A stretch of DNA of 64,000 bases from HGM04593 sp045644465 (GCA_045644465.1 JAZRGV010000008.1:21708-85707); one strand, 5' to 3'; counted from the stretch's first letter, positions 1-9,132 are shown. Translations and numbers: made by a program. Notes: a model not told the origin generated them from the letters alone.

Positions 1-211
1 CAAGGCTCCATTTTAATGTTTTGTTCATATTTTTATGATGTTTATATCAAGTTTGTTTCAATCTGCAAAATTAGTTAAAATTTAGACTGTGTGAAAGTGT
101 ACAAGGTTTAATTTATGTAAAATAAATTATAAATGAGAAATATTGACTAAAATAGATGTTGATGACTGCTTGTGAGAATATACATTGCACCCGATGTGAA
201 AAAAGAAGAAC

Positions 212-364
212 TTGCTTCATATTTCTTGCTCGTTTGTGCAATATTTGAGCTAAAGCTCGAATATACACGATACTCGCTGTAAAAAACGAAGTTGCTTCAT
301 ATTTCTTGCTTGTTTGTGCAATATTTGAGCTAAAGCTCGAATATACACGATACTCGCTGTAAAA
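212..364. repeat. Two tandem 73-bp direct repeats upstream of efp
   Basis: Copy 1 spans 212-284 and copy 2 spans 292-364 with one visible mismatch (C/T at 231 versus 311) and a 7-bp spacer. Each holds TTGCTCGTTTGTGCAATATT followed by a short hairpin GAGCTaaAGCTC. A decayed partial copy seems to lie at about 176-211. The core resembles the efp-proximal promoter at 387-412, so the array may be duplicated promoter-like sequence. The rest of 1-484 is AT-rich and I see no gene in it. Confidence 0.85.
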
Positions 365-403
365 TATTTAAGTAAACTTAATATTATTTTGCTCGTTTCT
401 TTG

Positions 404-411
404 TATATTTG
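404..411 (+). promoter_or_regulatory. Probable -7 element for efp
   Basis: TATATTTG matches the Bacteroidetes -7 consensus TAnnTTTG and lies about 75 bp before the efp start. No well-spaced -33 TTTG is present; the nearest TTG, at 389-391, is too close. Confidence 0.45.
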
Positions 412-484
412 CAGTCGGTATGCGAAAAGGCAGTGCTGTTCGCATTGAAAATGAACAATTCTAACAAAAAAAACAAATAAAATT

Positions 485-1051
485 ATGATTAACGCTCAAG
501 ACATTAAAATCGGTACTGCAATCCGTATGGATGGCAAGTTGTATTTTTGCATAGATTTCTTGCATGTAAAACCTGGTAAAGGTAACACCTTTATGCGTAC
601 AAAGCTTAAGGACGTTGTTGACGGCTACGTATTGGAGCGTCGTTTCAACATCGGTGAAAAGCTTGAAGATGTTCGCGTAGAGCGTCGTCCTTATCAGTAT
701 CTCTATCAGGAGGGTAATGAGTATGTGTTCATGAACCAGGAGACATTTGAACAGGTTAATATCTCTGGCGACCAGATCAACGGTGTTGCTTTTATGAAGG
801 AGGGTATGAACCTTGAGGTTGTAACTGATGCTTCAACCGAGACTATCCTTTTCGCTGATATGCCTGTTAAGGTTGTTTTGGCTGTTACATACACAGAGCC
901 AGGTCTAAAGGGTGATACAGCAACCAACACTACAAAACCTGCAACATTGGAGACTGGTGCTGAAATCCGCGTGCCTCTCTTCATCAACGAAGGTGAGCTT
1001 GTTGAGGTTGATACTCGTGATGGCTCATACGTTGGTCGTGTAAAAGCATAA
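485..1051 (+). CDS. efp: Elongation factor P
   Basis: EF-P binds stalled ribosomes between the P and E sites and helps form peptide bonds at polyproline stretches. The 188-residue length matches the family: an N-terminal KOW-like domain (about 1-65) followed by two OB-fold domains. The loop KPGKGN places the functional tip lysine at residue 32; in other bacteria this residue is often modified, and no modification enzyme is visible nearby. The ATG follows an AT-rich leader with no strong Shine-Dalgarno, usual for this phylum. The next gene starts 11 bp after the stop, so the two may be co-transcribed. Confidence 0.97.
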   Translation: MINAQDIKIGTAIRMDGKLYFCIDFLHVKPGKGNTFMRTKLKDVVDGYVLERRFNIGEKLEDVRVERRPYQYLYQEGNEYVFMNQETFEQVNISGDQINGVAFMKEGMNLEVVTDASTETILFADMPVKVVLAVTYTEPGLKGDTATNTTKPATLETGAEIRVPLFINEGELVEVDTRDGSYVGRVKA

Positions 1052-1062
1052 TTTATAAAGAC

Positions 1063-2058
1063 TTGTTATACTCTATAATTGTTCCGGTATATAACAGACC
1101 CGGCGAGGTAAAGGAATTGCTCGACAGTCTGGCGGCTCAGACGGTAAAGCCATTTGAGCTGGTGATTATAGAAGATGGATCGAAAGAACGGTGTGACCAT
1201 TTGCTTGGTCACTACCGTTCTTTGTTTGATATCCACTACTATTACAAAGATAATTCAGGACGTAGCGACACCCGTAACTATGGAATGAAACGTGCCAATG
1301 GTGATTATCTTCTCTTTTTTGATTCCGATGTGATATTGCCACCGTTCTATTTCGAGAGGCTCGAGGAGGCTATGAAATCCGAATATTGCGACTGTTTCGG
1401 CGGTCCAGATGCGGCGGACGATTCCTTCTCGGATATGCAAAAGGCTGTAAGCCATGCTATGACATCTTTCTGGACAACAGGAGGAATACGAGGCGGTAAG
1501 GCTGTTATGGAAAAGTTCTGCCCGCGTACCTTCAATATGGGACTCTCAAAGAAGGTTTATGACACTGTAGGCGACTTCAAGGATATGATGGGAGAAGATA
1601 TCGACTTGAGCATACGAATACGTAACACGGGGTTCAAGATACGTCTTATACGCGAGGTGTTCGTATATCACAAACGACGAATAGATATGCGTCGTTTTTT
1701 CAAACAGGTAAATAACTTCGGTCAAGCAAGAATATGGTTACAACTCATACATCCCGGCTCGCTTAAGGTGGTACATACTGCGCCGGCAGCCTTGTTGCTT
1801 ATGGGGGTAGCTTTGCTTGTGGCATCGTTCTTCTGTCCATTGTTGCTACTGTTGCCCTTGGCATATCTATTGCTTATATTTAGCGACTCGTTATTTAAGA
1901 ACAAGAGTCTTAAGGTGGCGTTGTTGTCGGTGGTGGCTGCAGTGGTGCAGATAACCGGTTATGGAACAGGCTTCTTAAAAGCCTTTTGGTTCAAGATGGT
2001 TCTTCGTCGCCCGTTGGAAACAAAAGAGGGACTGACAAAGATATACAACAGAGGGTAA
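1063..2058 (+). CDS. Family 2 glycosyltransferase with C-terminal membrane segments
   Basis: A GT-A fold transferase that moves a sugar from a nucleotide donor to an unknown acceptor, probably at the inner membrane. The N-terminus SIIVPVYNRP is the typical GT2 opening, the metal-binding DSD is at residues 87-89 (FFDSDV), and GEDIDLS near 177 supplies the catalytic acidic pair. Hydrophobic stretches at about 240-285 predict two membrane helices. The chosen start is TTG at 1063; it gives a full N-terminal beta strand and no better ATG lies upstream. It is 11 bp from efp and 3 bp from radC, so it probably sits in an operon. Acceptor and pathway are unknown. Confidence 0.88.
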   Translation: MLYSIIVPVYNRPGEVKELLDSLAAQTVKPFELVIIEDGSKERCDHLLGHYRSLFDIHYYYKDNSGRSDTRNYGMKRANGDYLLFFDSDVILPPFYFERLEEAMKSEYCDCFGGPDAADDSFSDMQKAVSHAMTSFWTTGGIRGGKAVMEKFCPRTFNMGLSKKVYDTVGDFKDMMGEDIDLSIRIRNTGFKIRLIREVFVYHKRRIDMRRFFKQVNNFGQARIWLQLIHPGSLKVVHTAPAALLLMGVALLVASFFCPLLLLLPLAYLLLIFSDSLFKNKSLKVALLSVVAAVVQITGYGTGFLKAFWFKMVLRRPLETKEGLTKIYNRG

Positions 2059-2061
2059 GCA

Positions 2062-2757
2062 ATGGAAGAGGGCAAGCTGAAACGTACCATAAAGGAGTGG
2101 CCTGTTGATGAGCGTCCACGCGAGAAGGCTATCAAGAATGGAATTTCTACACTTAGCAATTCCGAACTGTTGGCTATACTTATAGGTACCGGCACGCCCG
2201 ACGACTCGGCGGTGGAGCTGATGCGTAAAGTTCTTGCTTCGTGCAACGACAGCATTGCCATGTTGTCGCGCATGACAGTCGATGACCTTTGTATGTTTAA
2301 AGGCATAGGCCCGGCTAAGGCATTGACGGTGGCTGCGGCATGCGAGTTCTGGAAGCGTCGCGAAGGTGATGATATCTCGCGCCGTAAATATATAAAGTCG
2401 TCGCTCGACCTCTTCAACTATTTCCACCCTATGCTATGCGACGAAAACGTAGAGAAATGCTATGTGATAATGCTTAATAGCAAGCATGGAGTGATTGACT
2501 GCGCACTTGTTGGCAGTGGTGGCCTTACAGCAACTATGGTCGATATACGTCTGGTGATGCGTGAGGCACTGATAAAACGCGCTACAGCATTGGCATTGTG
2601 CCATAATCATCCGTCGGGCAATACAATGCCCAGCAGGGATGACAATGAATTGACAAAGAACCTTCGCGAGGCATGCAAGGTTATGAATATAAGATTCCTC
2701 GATCACATTATAGTTGCAGGTGATAAGTACTACAGCTATAGCGATGAAGGAATGTAA
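2062..2757 (+). CDS. radC: RadC family JAB-domain protein
   Basis: 231 residues, the usual RadC/UPF0758 length. The N-terminal half (about 25-100) is the helix-hairpin-helix-like region with NSELLAILIGTG and FKGIGPAKA. The C-terminal half is the JAB/MPN metal-binding domain with CHNHPSG near residue 181 and a following Asp. RadC was named for DNA repair, but that role in E. coli was retracted and the true activity is unclear. Start ATG lies 3 bp after the glycosyltransferase stop, suggesting translational coupling. Confidence 0.94.
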   Translation: MEEGKLKRTIKEWPVDERPREKAIKNGISTLSNSELLAILIGTGTPDDSAVELMRKVLASCNDSIAMLSRMTVDDLCMFKGIGPAKALTVAAACEFWKRREGDDISRRKYIKSSLDLFNYFHPMLCDENVEKCYVIMLNSKHGVIDCALVGSGGLTATMVDIRLVMREALIKRATALALCHNHPSGNTMPSRDDNELTKNLREACKVMNIRFLDHIIVAGDKYYSYSDEGM

Positions 2758-2767
2758 TAGAACTATT

Positions 2768-3079
2768 ATGGAAAAGATTGAGCTTGAACAGAAAATAGTT
2801 GAGATGATAAAGACGGTCTATGATCCCGAGATACCTGTCAATATTTATGACTTGGGGCTTATTTACCGTATAGAGGTAAAAGAGGATAATGCCGTTGAGA
2901 TTGATATGACGTTGACTGCTCCCAACTGTCCCGCAGCAGATTTCATGATGGAGGATGTGCGTATGAAGGTGGAGTCTATAGAGGGCGTAAAGAGCCTGGC
3001 ACTCAACCTTGTGTTCGAGCCGGAGTGGAGTTACGACCTGATGACCGAGGAGGCTAAACTTGAACTCGGCTTGTTATAA
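2768..3079 (+). CDS. MIP18/SufT-like (DUF59) iron-sulfur assembly protein
   Basis: A 103-residue single-domain protein of the DUF59/MIP18 family, whose members assist maturation of iron-sulfur proteins (SufT, PaaD). Diagnostic features are DPEIPVNIYDLGLIY near residue 19 and TAPNCPAADFM near 53, which carries the conserved cysteine. The start was set at 2768 (MEKIELEQ) because it begins the conserved domain; the longer upstream reading overlaps radC. Neighbours radC and lpxH are on the same strand. No suf genes are in the window, so the exact client is unknown. Confidence 0.85.
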   Translation: MEKIELEQKIVEMIKTVYDPEIPVNIYDLGLIYRIEVKEDNAVEIDMTLTAPNCPAADFMMEDVRMKVESIEGVKSLALNLVFEPEWSYDLMTEEAKLELGLL

Positions 3080-3095
3080 GTAAATCATCGTTCCC

Positions 3096-3860
3096 ATGAA
3101 AAAGATATATTTCCTTTCCGATGCACACCTTGGTTCGTGGGCGATAGAACATCGTCGCACGCACGAACGTCGTCTTGTATCATTTCTCGACAAGGTAAAG
3201 AAGGATGCCTCGGCTGTATATATGCTTGGGGATATGTTCGATTTTTGGTATGAATTCAAGAATGTTGTTCCAAAGGGTTTTACGCGTTTTTTGGGTAAAG
3301 TCGCAGAACTGACCGACGCCGGTATTGAGGTACATTTCTTTACAGGAAACCACGATATCTGGTGTATCGATTATTTTGAAAAGGAGTGCGGTATGATAAT
3401 ACACCGCGAACCATGTCTTGTTGAGCTATACGGAAAAGAGGTTTTTGTGGCTCATGGTGATGAGTTTTCTACCGAGAGAGGTTTTGGTATGTTGCGTGCA
3501 ATGTTCCACAATCGTTTTCTGCAGCGTATGTTGTCGATGGTACATCCGCGCTGGAGCGTATGGTTCGGTCACAAGTGGGCACACCATAGCATGATTAAGC
3601 ATAAGATAAATGGCGAGGTGCCGTATCTTGGCGATGAAAAAGAGGATTGCATGAAGTTTGCCAAGAAATACCTTGCATCACACCCGTCGGTCGATTGCTT
3701 TATATTCGGTCACAGACACATTGATACCGACGTAACTTTGGGAGAGAGTTCGCATGTGTTTTTTCTTGGTGACTGGGTGTCAAAATTTGATTATGTGGTT
3801 CTTGACGGCGACACGATAGAACATAGGCACTATGTTGAAGGCGTGAGTAAAGAGGTTTAA
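3096..3860 (+). CDS. lpxH: UDP-2,3-diacylglucosamine diphosphatase (LpxH-like)
   Basis: A calcineurin-like metallophosphoesterase of 254 residues, expected to cleave UDP-2,3-diacylglucosamine to lipid X in lipid A synthesis at the inner membrane. All metal-binding blocks are present in order: SDAHLG (8-13), GDMFDFW (about 45-51), GNHD, HGDE and FGHRH. The long insert between HGDE and GHRH is typical of LpxH. A distant phosphodiesterase of the same fold is the alternative, but the full motif set favours LpxH. The stop lies inside a hairpin shared with the convergent TolC-like gene. Confidence 0.9.
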   Translation: MKKIYFLSDAHLGSWAIEHRRTHERRLVSFLDKVKKDASAVYMLGDMFDFWYEFKNVVPKGFTRFLGKVAELTDAGIEVHFFTGNHDIWCIDYFEKECGMIIHREPCLVELYGKEVFVAHGDEFSTERGFGMLRAMFHNRFLQRMLSMVHPRWSVWFGHKWAHHSMIKHKINGEVPYLGDEKEDCMKFAKKYLASHPSVDCFIFGHRHIDTDVTLGESSHVFFLGDWVSKFDYVVLDGDTIEHRHYVEGVSKEV

Positions 3861-3871
3861 AACCTCTTTTT
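3849..3871. terminator. Bidirectional terminator between lpxH and the TolC-like gene
   Basis: AAAGAGGTTT at 3849-3858 pairs with AAACCTCTTT at 3860-3869 and is followed by a T run on the + strand; the mirror A run serves the - strand. It overlaps the lpxH stop codon. Confidence 0.75.
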
Positions 3872-5102
3872 ATTTTGCCTCATATTGTAGCGCAAGTCCT
3901 GTTGAACGTTGCAGTTCAACCCACGCTACAGCTTTGTTGAACAGAGCATCAATATATTGGTGGCGCATCTCGTTCTCGTTACGTTGTACTATCAAATAGT
4001 CCAGGAATGGTATTTCTCCTAATTCGTATGCCTTTCTCTTGTTTTCTACCACCTTGCGCATATCGTTGAGCATATCGCTCGAGAAAGTCTCGGCCTGCTT
4101 TACTGTGAAGCTAAAGCTATGGTAGGCCTGCATCACCTCTGTCTCTACCAGCAGACGTGCTTCGCTTACCTCAATCTCTGTCTGGTGCGCTACTGTCGCA
4201 TCAATAATCCTTGCACCTTTGTTTAGGCTCGAGAATTTTAAAGGCACCGCAATACCTGCTTTTAGGGTTGTGAAATCGGGGTTTGAGAAATTGTATGTAG
4301 CACCAATGTTTATGTCCAGCTCGGGACGACGTTGTGCGTTGTTGAATCTAGCTCTTGCCTTTGCCATATCGGCGCGTTCAAGTGCAACAACAATGTCGGG
4401 GCGTCTTTCGAGTGCTGTGTTTATATATTCCTGTATGGGTGCAGGCTCTCCGTTAATTTCGAGTGTGCCTGTACCTTTTAAATTCTCGGCACCGGCAAGA
4501 GAGTTCATATAATATCCCATCATTATGGCGGTATTGCATAGCTTCGCTTCAGTATCAAGAACTTCATTACGTGCCACTCCCTGTGCCATACGGCTTTCCA
4601 ACCAGTCGCTCTCGGCTATGTCGCCTTTGATGAATCTTATGCTGTCGTTTGTTGCCACTTCATTCAAGCTGTTATAAACTTCAATGGCTTCGGCATGTAT
4701 CATTCCGGCACGCAGATGTTCAAGATATGCTATTGTGGCATCTGCACGAAAGTTGCGTATATATTCTTCAAATAAGGCGATGGTTTGCTTACGCTCACTC
4801 TCGGCGATGTTCATACGTTCACGGCGCACACCGAATGTGAATCTCTTTCCCAGCTCAACCTCTATGCCTTGTCCAAGTCCTTTGCTCCAGTCCTCGTTAT
4901 TTGTGTATGATACGGCCAGGGTAGGGTCGTTGAACACCTTTGAGTTTGTAACACCGGCATCGGCTATGTCAAGGTCAAGGCTCTTGGCGGTCAAGGAGAT
5001 GTTCTCCTTGAATACACGTTCCATATACTCTGTGTATGATATGTTCTGTGCAACGGCCTGCAAGGATAATATTATTGCTGTAAAAATAAGTGCTTTTCTC
5101 AT
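3870..5102 (-). CDS. TolC-family outer membrane efflux protein
   Basis: 410 residues with a Sec signal peptide (ends about residue 18, QAVAQN) and two outer-membrane-efflux repeats rich in long amphipathic helices, as in TolC-type trimeric exit ducts. The C-terminal half includes EIPFLDYLIVQRNENE and VAWVELQRSTG, typical of the second repeat near the periplasmic tip. No membrane-fusion protein or RND pump is adjacent, so it is an orphan duct that may serve pumps elsewhere. The cca gene lies 100 bp upstream on the same strand. Confidence 0.85.
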   Translation of the reverse strand: MRKALIFTAIILSLQAVAQNISYTEYMERVFKENISLTAKSLDLDIADAGVTNSKVFNDPTLAVSYTNNEDWSKGLGQGIEVELGKRFTFGVRRERMNIAESERKQTIALFEEYIRNFRADATIAYLEHLRAGMIHAEAIEVYNSLNEVATNDSIRFIKGDIAESDWLESRMAQGVARNEVLDTEAKLCNTAIMMGYYMNSLAGAENLKGTGTLEINGEPAPIQEYINTALERRPDIVVALERADMAKARARFNNAQRRPELDINIGATYNFSNPDFTTLKAGIAVPLKFSSLNKGARIIDATVAHQTEIEVSEARLLVETEVMQAYHSFSFTVKQAETFSSDMLNDMRKVVENKRKAYELGEIPFLDYLIVQRNENEMRHQYIDALFNKAVAWVELQRSTGLALQYEAK

Positions 5103-5202
5103 TTATTGGTGTTTTGTATTCGCATTCTGTTGCGAAGGTAGTGAATATATTTTTATGGCAATATGGTCATTTGTTGCTAAAAAACAATAATTGTTGATGG
5201 TG

Positions 5203-6642
5203 TCAATTATTATTTTGTGGTGTTAGTCCCATTTTTTCGGCAAGTTTCATTATATGTGCAAGTGCTGCTTCATATTCGTTTGGTATCACTCCGTCAAGAA
5301 TGGCCTCTTTTACAGCACTCTTCAGCTGTCCTACTGCAGCGCATGGGCCAAGGCCGAATATTTGCATAATCTCTTCGCCGTTGACAGGTGGCTGGAAGTT
5401 TCGTACGCGGTCTTTCTCTTCGATATCCTTAAGCTTTTGGCGCACAATCTGGAAGTTGTTGAGGAACTGTTTTTTGCGTGTCTCGTTTTTTGATGTAATG
5501 TCGGCCTCGCACAGCAACATCAAGTCATCTATGTCATCACCGGCATCAAACAACAAGCGACGCACAGCCGAGTCGGTTACCTCGTCATCGGCAATAGCTA
5601 TAGGGCGCATGTGCAACGATACAAGCTTTGCCACATACTTCATCTTGTCGTTCTGTGGCATCTTATAGTCGCGGAACAGGCGGTTAACCATCTTTTCACC
5701 AACAATGTTGTGGTTGTGGAATGTCCATTTCATCACCGGGTCCCATCGCTTTGTCTTGGGCTTGCCAATGTCGTGCAGCAATGCCGCCCAGCGCAGCCAC
5801 AGGTTATCGGTCTTTTTGGCAATGTTGTCGAGCACCTCGAGCGTGTGGTAGAACATCTCTTTGTGACTATAGCCGTTCTTGGTTTCAACTCCCTGCATGG
5901 CTGTTAGTTGTGGAAATATTATCTCGAGCAGTCCGCAGCGGTCAAGTTCTATGAAACCTTTTGATGGGGTAGGCGACATCATTATTTTGTTCAACTCGTC
6001 GTTTATTCTCTCGCGCGATATAATTTTTATTCTCTCTTTGTTTTCGCAAAGAGCCTCGAATGTCTCGTCCTCGATGTAGAAGTTCAGCTGTGTGGCAAAA
6101 CGTACGCAACGCATCATGCGCAGCGGGTCGTCACTGAATGTTATTCCAGGTTCAAGCGGTGTGCTTATTATACGGTCCTCGAGGTCAAGCATTCCGTCAA
6201 ACGGATCAACAAGCTCTCCGAAGCGCTCATTGTTAAGGCATATTGCCATTGCGTTTATGGTGAAGTCGCGACGGTTCTGGTCATCTTCGAGTGTGCCGTC
6301 TTCCACTATGGGATTACGTGAGTCGTGGCTGTAACTCTCCTTGCGTGCACCCACAAACTCTATCTCGTGTTCGTGGTATTTTACCTGCGCTGTGCCAAAG
6401 TTGGCAAAAACCGACAGGTGTGCTCCGCGTCCGAGTTTCTTGCTGAATGCACGTGCCATCTCAATACCTTTTCCCACAACAACAACATCGATGTCGGTCG
6501 ATGGGCGTTGCAAAAAAATGTCACGTACATATCCACCAACAACATAGCACTCCATGCCAAGGCTGTCGGCTGTTTCCGAAATCTTGCGGAATATAGGGGT
6601 GTCGAGCAGTTTGCAAAGTTCTTCTCGGCTTGGTTTATACAT
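5203..6642 (-). CDS. cca: CCA-adding tRNA nucleotidyltransferase with HD domain
   Basis: This enzyme adds or repairs the 3' CCA of tRNAs. The N-terminal nucleotidyltransferase domain shows VVGGYVRD and the catalytic STDIDVVVVG; an RNA/ribose-binding block RRDFTINAMA follows, then the neck and body. An HD domain with LLHDIGKPKT follows at about residue 285 and may provide phosphohydrolase activity. The start was set at MYKPSREELC, giving 479 residues; the longer reading adds 15 residues without similarity. Poly(A) polymerase is the related alternative, but the HD domain and overall length favour CCA addition. Confidence 0.92.
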   Translation of the reverse strand: MYKPSREELCKLLDTPIFRKISETADSLGMECYVVGGYVRDIFLQRPSTDIDVVVVGKGIEMARAFSKKLGRGAHLSVFANFGTAQVKYHEHEIEFVGARKESYSHDSRNPIVEDGTLEDDQNRRDFTINAMAICLNNERFGELVDPFDGMLDLEDRIISTPLEPGITFSDDPLRMMRCVRFATQLNFYIEDETFEALCENKERIKIISRERINDELNKIMMSPTPSKGFIELDRCGLLEIIFPQLTAMQGVETKNGYSHKEMFYHTLEVLDNIAKKTDNLWLRWAALLHDIGKPKTKRWDPVMKWTFHNHNIVGEKMVNRLFRDYKMPQNDKMKYVAKLVSLHMRPIAIADDEVTDSAVRRLLFDAGDDIDDLMLLCEADITSKNETRKKQFLNNFQIVRQKLKDIEEKDRVRNFQPPVNGEEIMQIFGLGPCAAVGQLKSAVKEAILDGVIPNEYEAALAHIMKLAEKMGLTPQNNN

Positions 6643-6972
6643 ATTTATATAAGTGTTCTTGTTTTTTGCAGTGTAAAGATAGAACAAACGAGCGAAATAA
6701 TATCAAGCTTGCTTGAATATTTCAAAGCGAGTGCAGAAAATTTTCGAGTTTTCTCAAAGATAGAACAATTCTGTGAGCAAACGAGTAAAATCAACTCTAT
6801 TTGAAATCTTGTGGTTGGTACTATTGTTTTTTTACTATATCTCCCTGAAAATTTTTCATTTATGAATAGTATAACAAAAAGAACGCGCCTTTTTTGATGA
6901 GTAACAATAAATAATGTATTTTTGTAACGATTGATACACCGCAAGCCAGGCTTGTTGTAAAATATATATACA
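6643..6972. promoter_or_regulatory. Divergent promoter region with copies of the promoter-like repeat
   Basis: No gene is seen. On the - strand two CTATCTTT blocks occur, TATCTTTG at 6755-6762 and TATCTTTAC near 6683, each preceded by a CTCGTTTG motif as in the efp repeats. These are candidate -7 elements for cca. The lipoprotein promoter is annotated separately on the + strand. Confidence 0.5.
6893..6924 (+). promoter_or_regulatory. Promoter for the 6973 lipoprotein gene
   Basis: TTTG at 6893-6896 and TATTTTTG at 6917-6924 with 20 bp between them fit the Bacteroidetes primary-sigma consensus. Confidence 0.6.
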
Positions 6973-7803
6973 ATGAAAAAGATACATTTGTTGTTGCTCC
7001 TTGTGGCAACCGCCTTATTCTTCTCGTGTGAAAAATCGGTCGAAGAACCTGCCCGTCAGTTGCTTGTCGAGGCAAAGGAACTATATGCAGAAAATGACTA
7101 CAACAGCGCGAGGTCGCTTATCGACAGTATTTCGGTAGCCTATCCCAAGGCCTATAAGACACGTCGCGATGCCGAAGTGTTGCGTCGCGAGGTTATGCTC
7201 AAGGAGAAACAGCGCGATGTGGAATATTTTACAACTATGTACGAGATGCTCACGGAACGTCGCGACACTCTTGTAACAGACTTTACTTTTAACAAAGATG
7301 CCCAATATCAGGATATGGGCTATTATACTATGCCCTCACAAGCAATAGCTTTGAATCCGTTCAACTGTTTCTTGCGTGCAAGTGTCAAGGAAAATGGAGA
7401 TGCCTATCTCGCCTCGTATTATCGTGGAGCAAAGATTGCCCATAAGACTTTGAAAGTTTCTTCAGGCGATAGTTTTGTAACCTGTGACAAACCCTTTATT
7501 TCAAGGTCGTATTGGTATCTTGGTGGTTATAACGAGCGTCGGGAATTCCGTTATGGTGCCGACAATGGCATTATGGATTTCATTGCATCTGCCACAGAGC
7601 CAATCAAGGTAGAACTTTTTGGCGATCAGGGAAAATATGAGTATATACTGCGCGATGAGGATGTGACGGCCATCAAAAGAGTTATAGAACTATCGAACCT
7701 GCTTAAGATGGTAGAGGAGGCACGCTCTATGCGCGATGAGGCTCAGCGTTCGCTCGACTTCCTTATCAAGAGCCAGCAACGTTCGCAGCAGAATGCTATA
7801 TAA
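6973..7803 (+). CDS. Predicted lipoprotein of unknown function
   Basis: 276 residues with a lipoprotein signal: LLLVATALFFSC puts the lipidated Cys at residue 19. Residues about 27-60 (ARQLLVEAKELYAENDYNSA) resemble a single TPR-like helical hairpin. Charged helical stretches at 65-95 and 235-270 suggest a coiled coil. The centre appears beta-rich. It probably sits in the periplasm facing a membrane. It is monocistronic, with its own promoter and a strong terminator. I do not recognise a named family. Confidence 0.8.
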   Translation: MKKIHLLLLLVATALFFSCEKSVEEPARQLLVEAKELYAENDYNSARSLIDSISVAYPKAYKTRRDAEVLRREVMLKEKQRDVEYFTTMYEMLTERRDTLVTDFTFNKDAQYQDMGYYTMPSQAIALNPFNCFLRASVKENGDAYLASYYRGAKIAHKTLKVSSGDSFVTCDKPFISRSYWYLGGYNERREFRYGADNGIMDFIASATEPIKVELFGDQGKYEYILRDEDVTAIKRVIELSNLLKMVEEARSMRDEAQRSLDFLIKSQQRSQQNAI

Positions 7804-7839
7804 ACAGAGTTTGTTAATTGAACTTCTGTTTAGTGATAC

Positions 7840-7878
7840 AAAAAGCGTGATTCCACAATGGTGGAATCATGCTTTTTT
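7840..7878. terminator. Bidirectional terminator between the lipoprotein gene and ackA
   Basis: AAAAAGCGTGATTCCAC at 7840-7856 pairs with GTGGAATCATGCTTTTT at 7861-7877 with one G-T type mismatch; T and A runs flank both sides, so it can serve both convergent genes. Confidence 0.85.
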
Positions 7879-7896
7879 GTTATGAATAGCAAGTTA

Positions 7897-9102
7897 TTAC
7901 TTAATATTCTTTACTATTTCGTATGTGTCGCTTGCAATCATCATCTCCTCGTCTGTTGGGATAAGCAATACCTTAACCTTTGAGTCTGGAGTTGAGAGTA
8001 CAGCCTCTTCACCACGCATCTTGTTGTTGACTTCTTTGTCGAGGTTAACACCAAGGAATTCAAGGCCTTCGAGTGCAGCCTCGCGGCAGTCGGCCTGGTT
8101 CTCGCCAACACCACCTGCGAAGATGATGATGTCAACGCCACCCATTGCAGCTGCGTATGCACCGATGTACTTCTTTATGCGGTAGAAGTTCATTGTGTTT
8201 GAGAGCTGAGCACGTTTGTTGCCCTCTTCTGCAGCAGCTTTAACCTCGCGCATATCCGATGATATACCGGTTATGCCGGCAACGCCCGACTTCTTGTTGA
8301 GCATGTCAATTACACCCTGCATGTCAAGGCCTGTCTTGTCCATGATATATGGGAAAGCACCTGGATCGACATCACCACTACGTGTACCCATCATAAGACC
8401 TGCAAGTGGAGTCATACCCATTGATGTGTCAACGCTCTTGCCATCTTTTACAGCAGCTATTGAAGCACCATTACCGATGTGGCAAGTGATGATTTTGCTA
8501 CCCTCGGCAGGAATGTTGAGCATCTCGAGTGCGCGCTTTGTGATGTAACGGTGTGATGTTCCGTGGAAACCATAGCGACGTACACCATACTTCTCGTAAA
8601 GCTCGTATGGGAGAGCATACATATATGCGTAGTCAGGCATTGTCTGGTGGAATGCTGTGTCAAATACACCAACCTGAGGCATGTCAGGAGCAACCTCCTT
8701 AACCGCGTTTACACCCTTAAGGTTTGCAGGGTTGTGGAGTGGAGCAAGGTCGTTGCAAGCCTCGAAAACCTCAAGAACTTCGTCGGTGAGCAATGTTGAT
8801 GCGCTAAACTTCTCACCACCATGTACCATGCGATGACCTACTGCGTCAATTTCATCGATAGAACTTACTGCGCCAAACTTCTCGCTTGTCAAGATATCAA
8901 AAATCAAGCGTACACCGATTGTGTGCTCAGGAATTGATGCGAAGATAGTCTCCTTCTCACCATTTGGGAGGTTGAACTTGATGAATGAGCCTTCGAGGCC
9001 AATCTTTTCGATACCACCCTTTGCAAGTACGTTTTTTGCCTCAATGTCAATCAACTGATATTTGATTGATGAACTACCGCAGTTCAATACTAATATTATC
9101 AT
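7897..9102 (-). CDS. ackA: Acetate kinase
   Basis: Converts acetyl phosphate and ADP to acetate and ATP, the energy-yielding end of mixed-acid fermentation. 401 residues. Family motifs are intact: NCGSSSIKYQ at the N-terminus, GHRMVHGG near 88, FDTAFHQTMP and YGFHGTSHRY near 170, HIGNGAS near 206 and GTRSGDVDPG near 238. The gene follows pta by 30 bp on the same strand, and the pair forms the standard phosphotransacetylase-acetate kinase operon. Confidence 0.98.
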   Translation of the reverse strand: MIILVLNCGSSSIKYQLIDIEAKNVLAKGGIEKIGLEGSFIKFNLPNGEKETIFASIPEHTIGVRLIFDILTSEKFGAVSSIDEIDAVGHRMVHGGEKFSASTLLTDEVLEVFEACNDLAPLHNPANLKGVNAVKEVAPDMPQVGVFDTAFHQTMPDYAYMYALPYELYEKYGVRRYGFHGTSHRYITKRALEMLNIPAEGSKIITCHIGNGASIAAVKDGKSVDTSMGMTPLAGLMMGTRSGDVDPGAFPYIMDKTGLDMQGVIDMLNKKSGVAGITGISSDMREVKAAAEEGNKRAQLSNTMNFYRIKKYIGAYAAAMGGVDIIIFAGGVGENQADCREAALEGLEFLGVNLDKEVNNKMRGEEAVLSTPDSKVKVLLIPTDEEMMIASDTYEIVKNIK

Positions 9103-9132
9103 ATCGTATATTTGTGTTTATTTGTTGTTTAA

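Noticed and set aside
212..364. CRISPR-like array
   Set aside because: Only two units, 73 bp long, with a 7-bp spacer and no cas genes; not a CRISPR.
1..484. Invertible promoter (phase-variation) upstream of efp
   Set aside because: The repeats are direct, not inverted; no site-specific recombinase is near.
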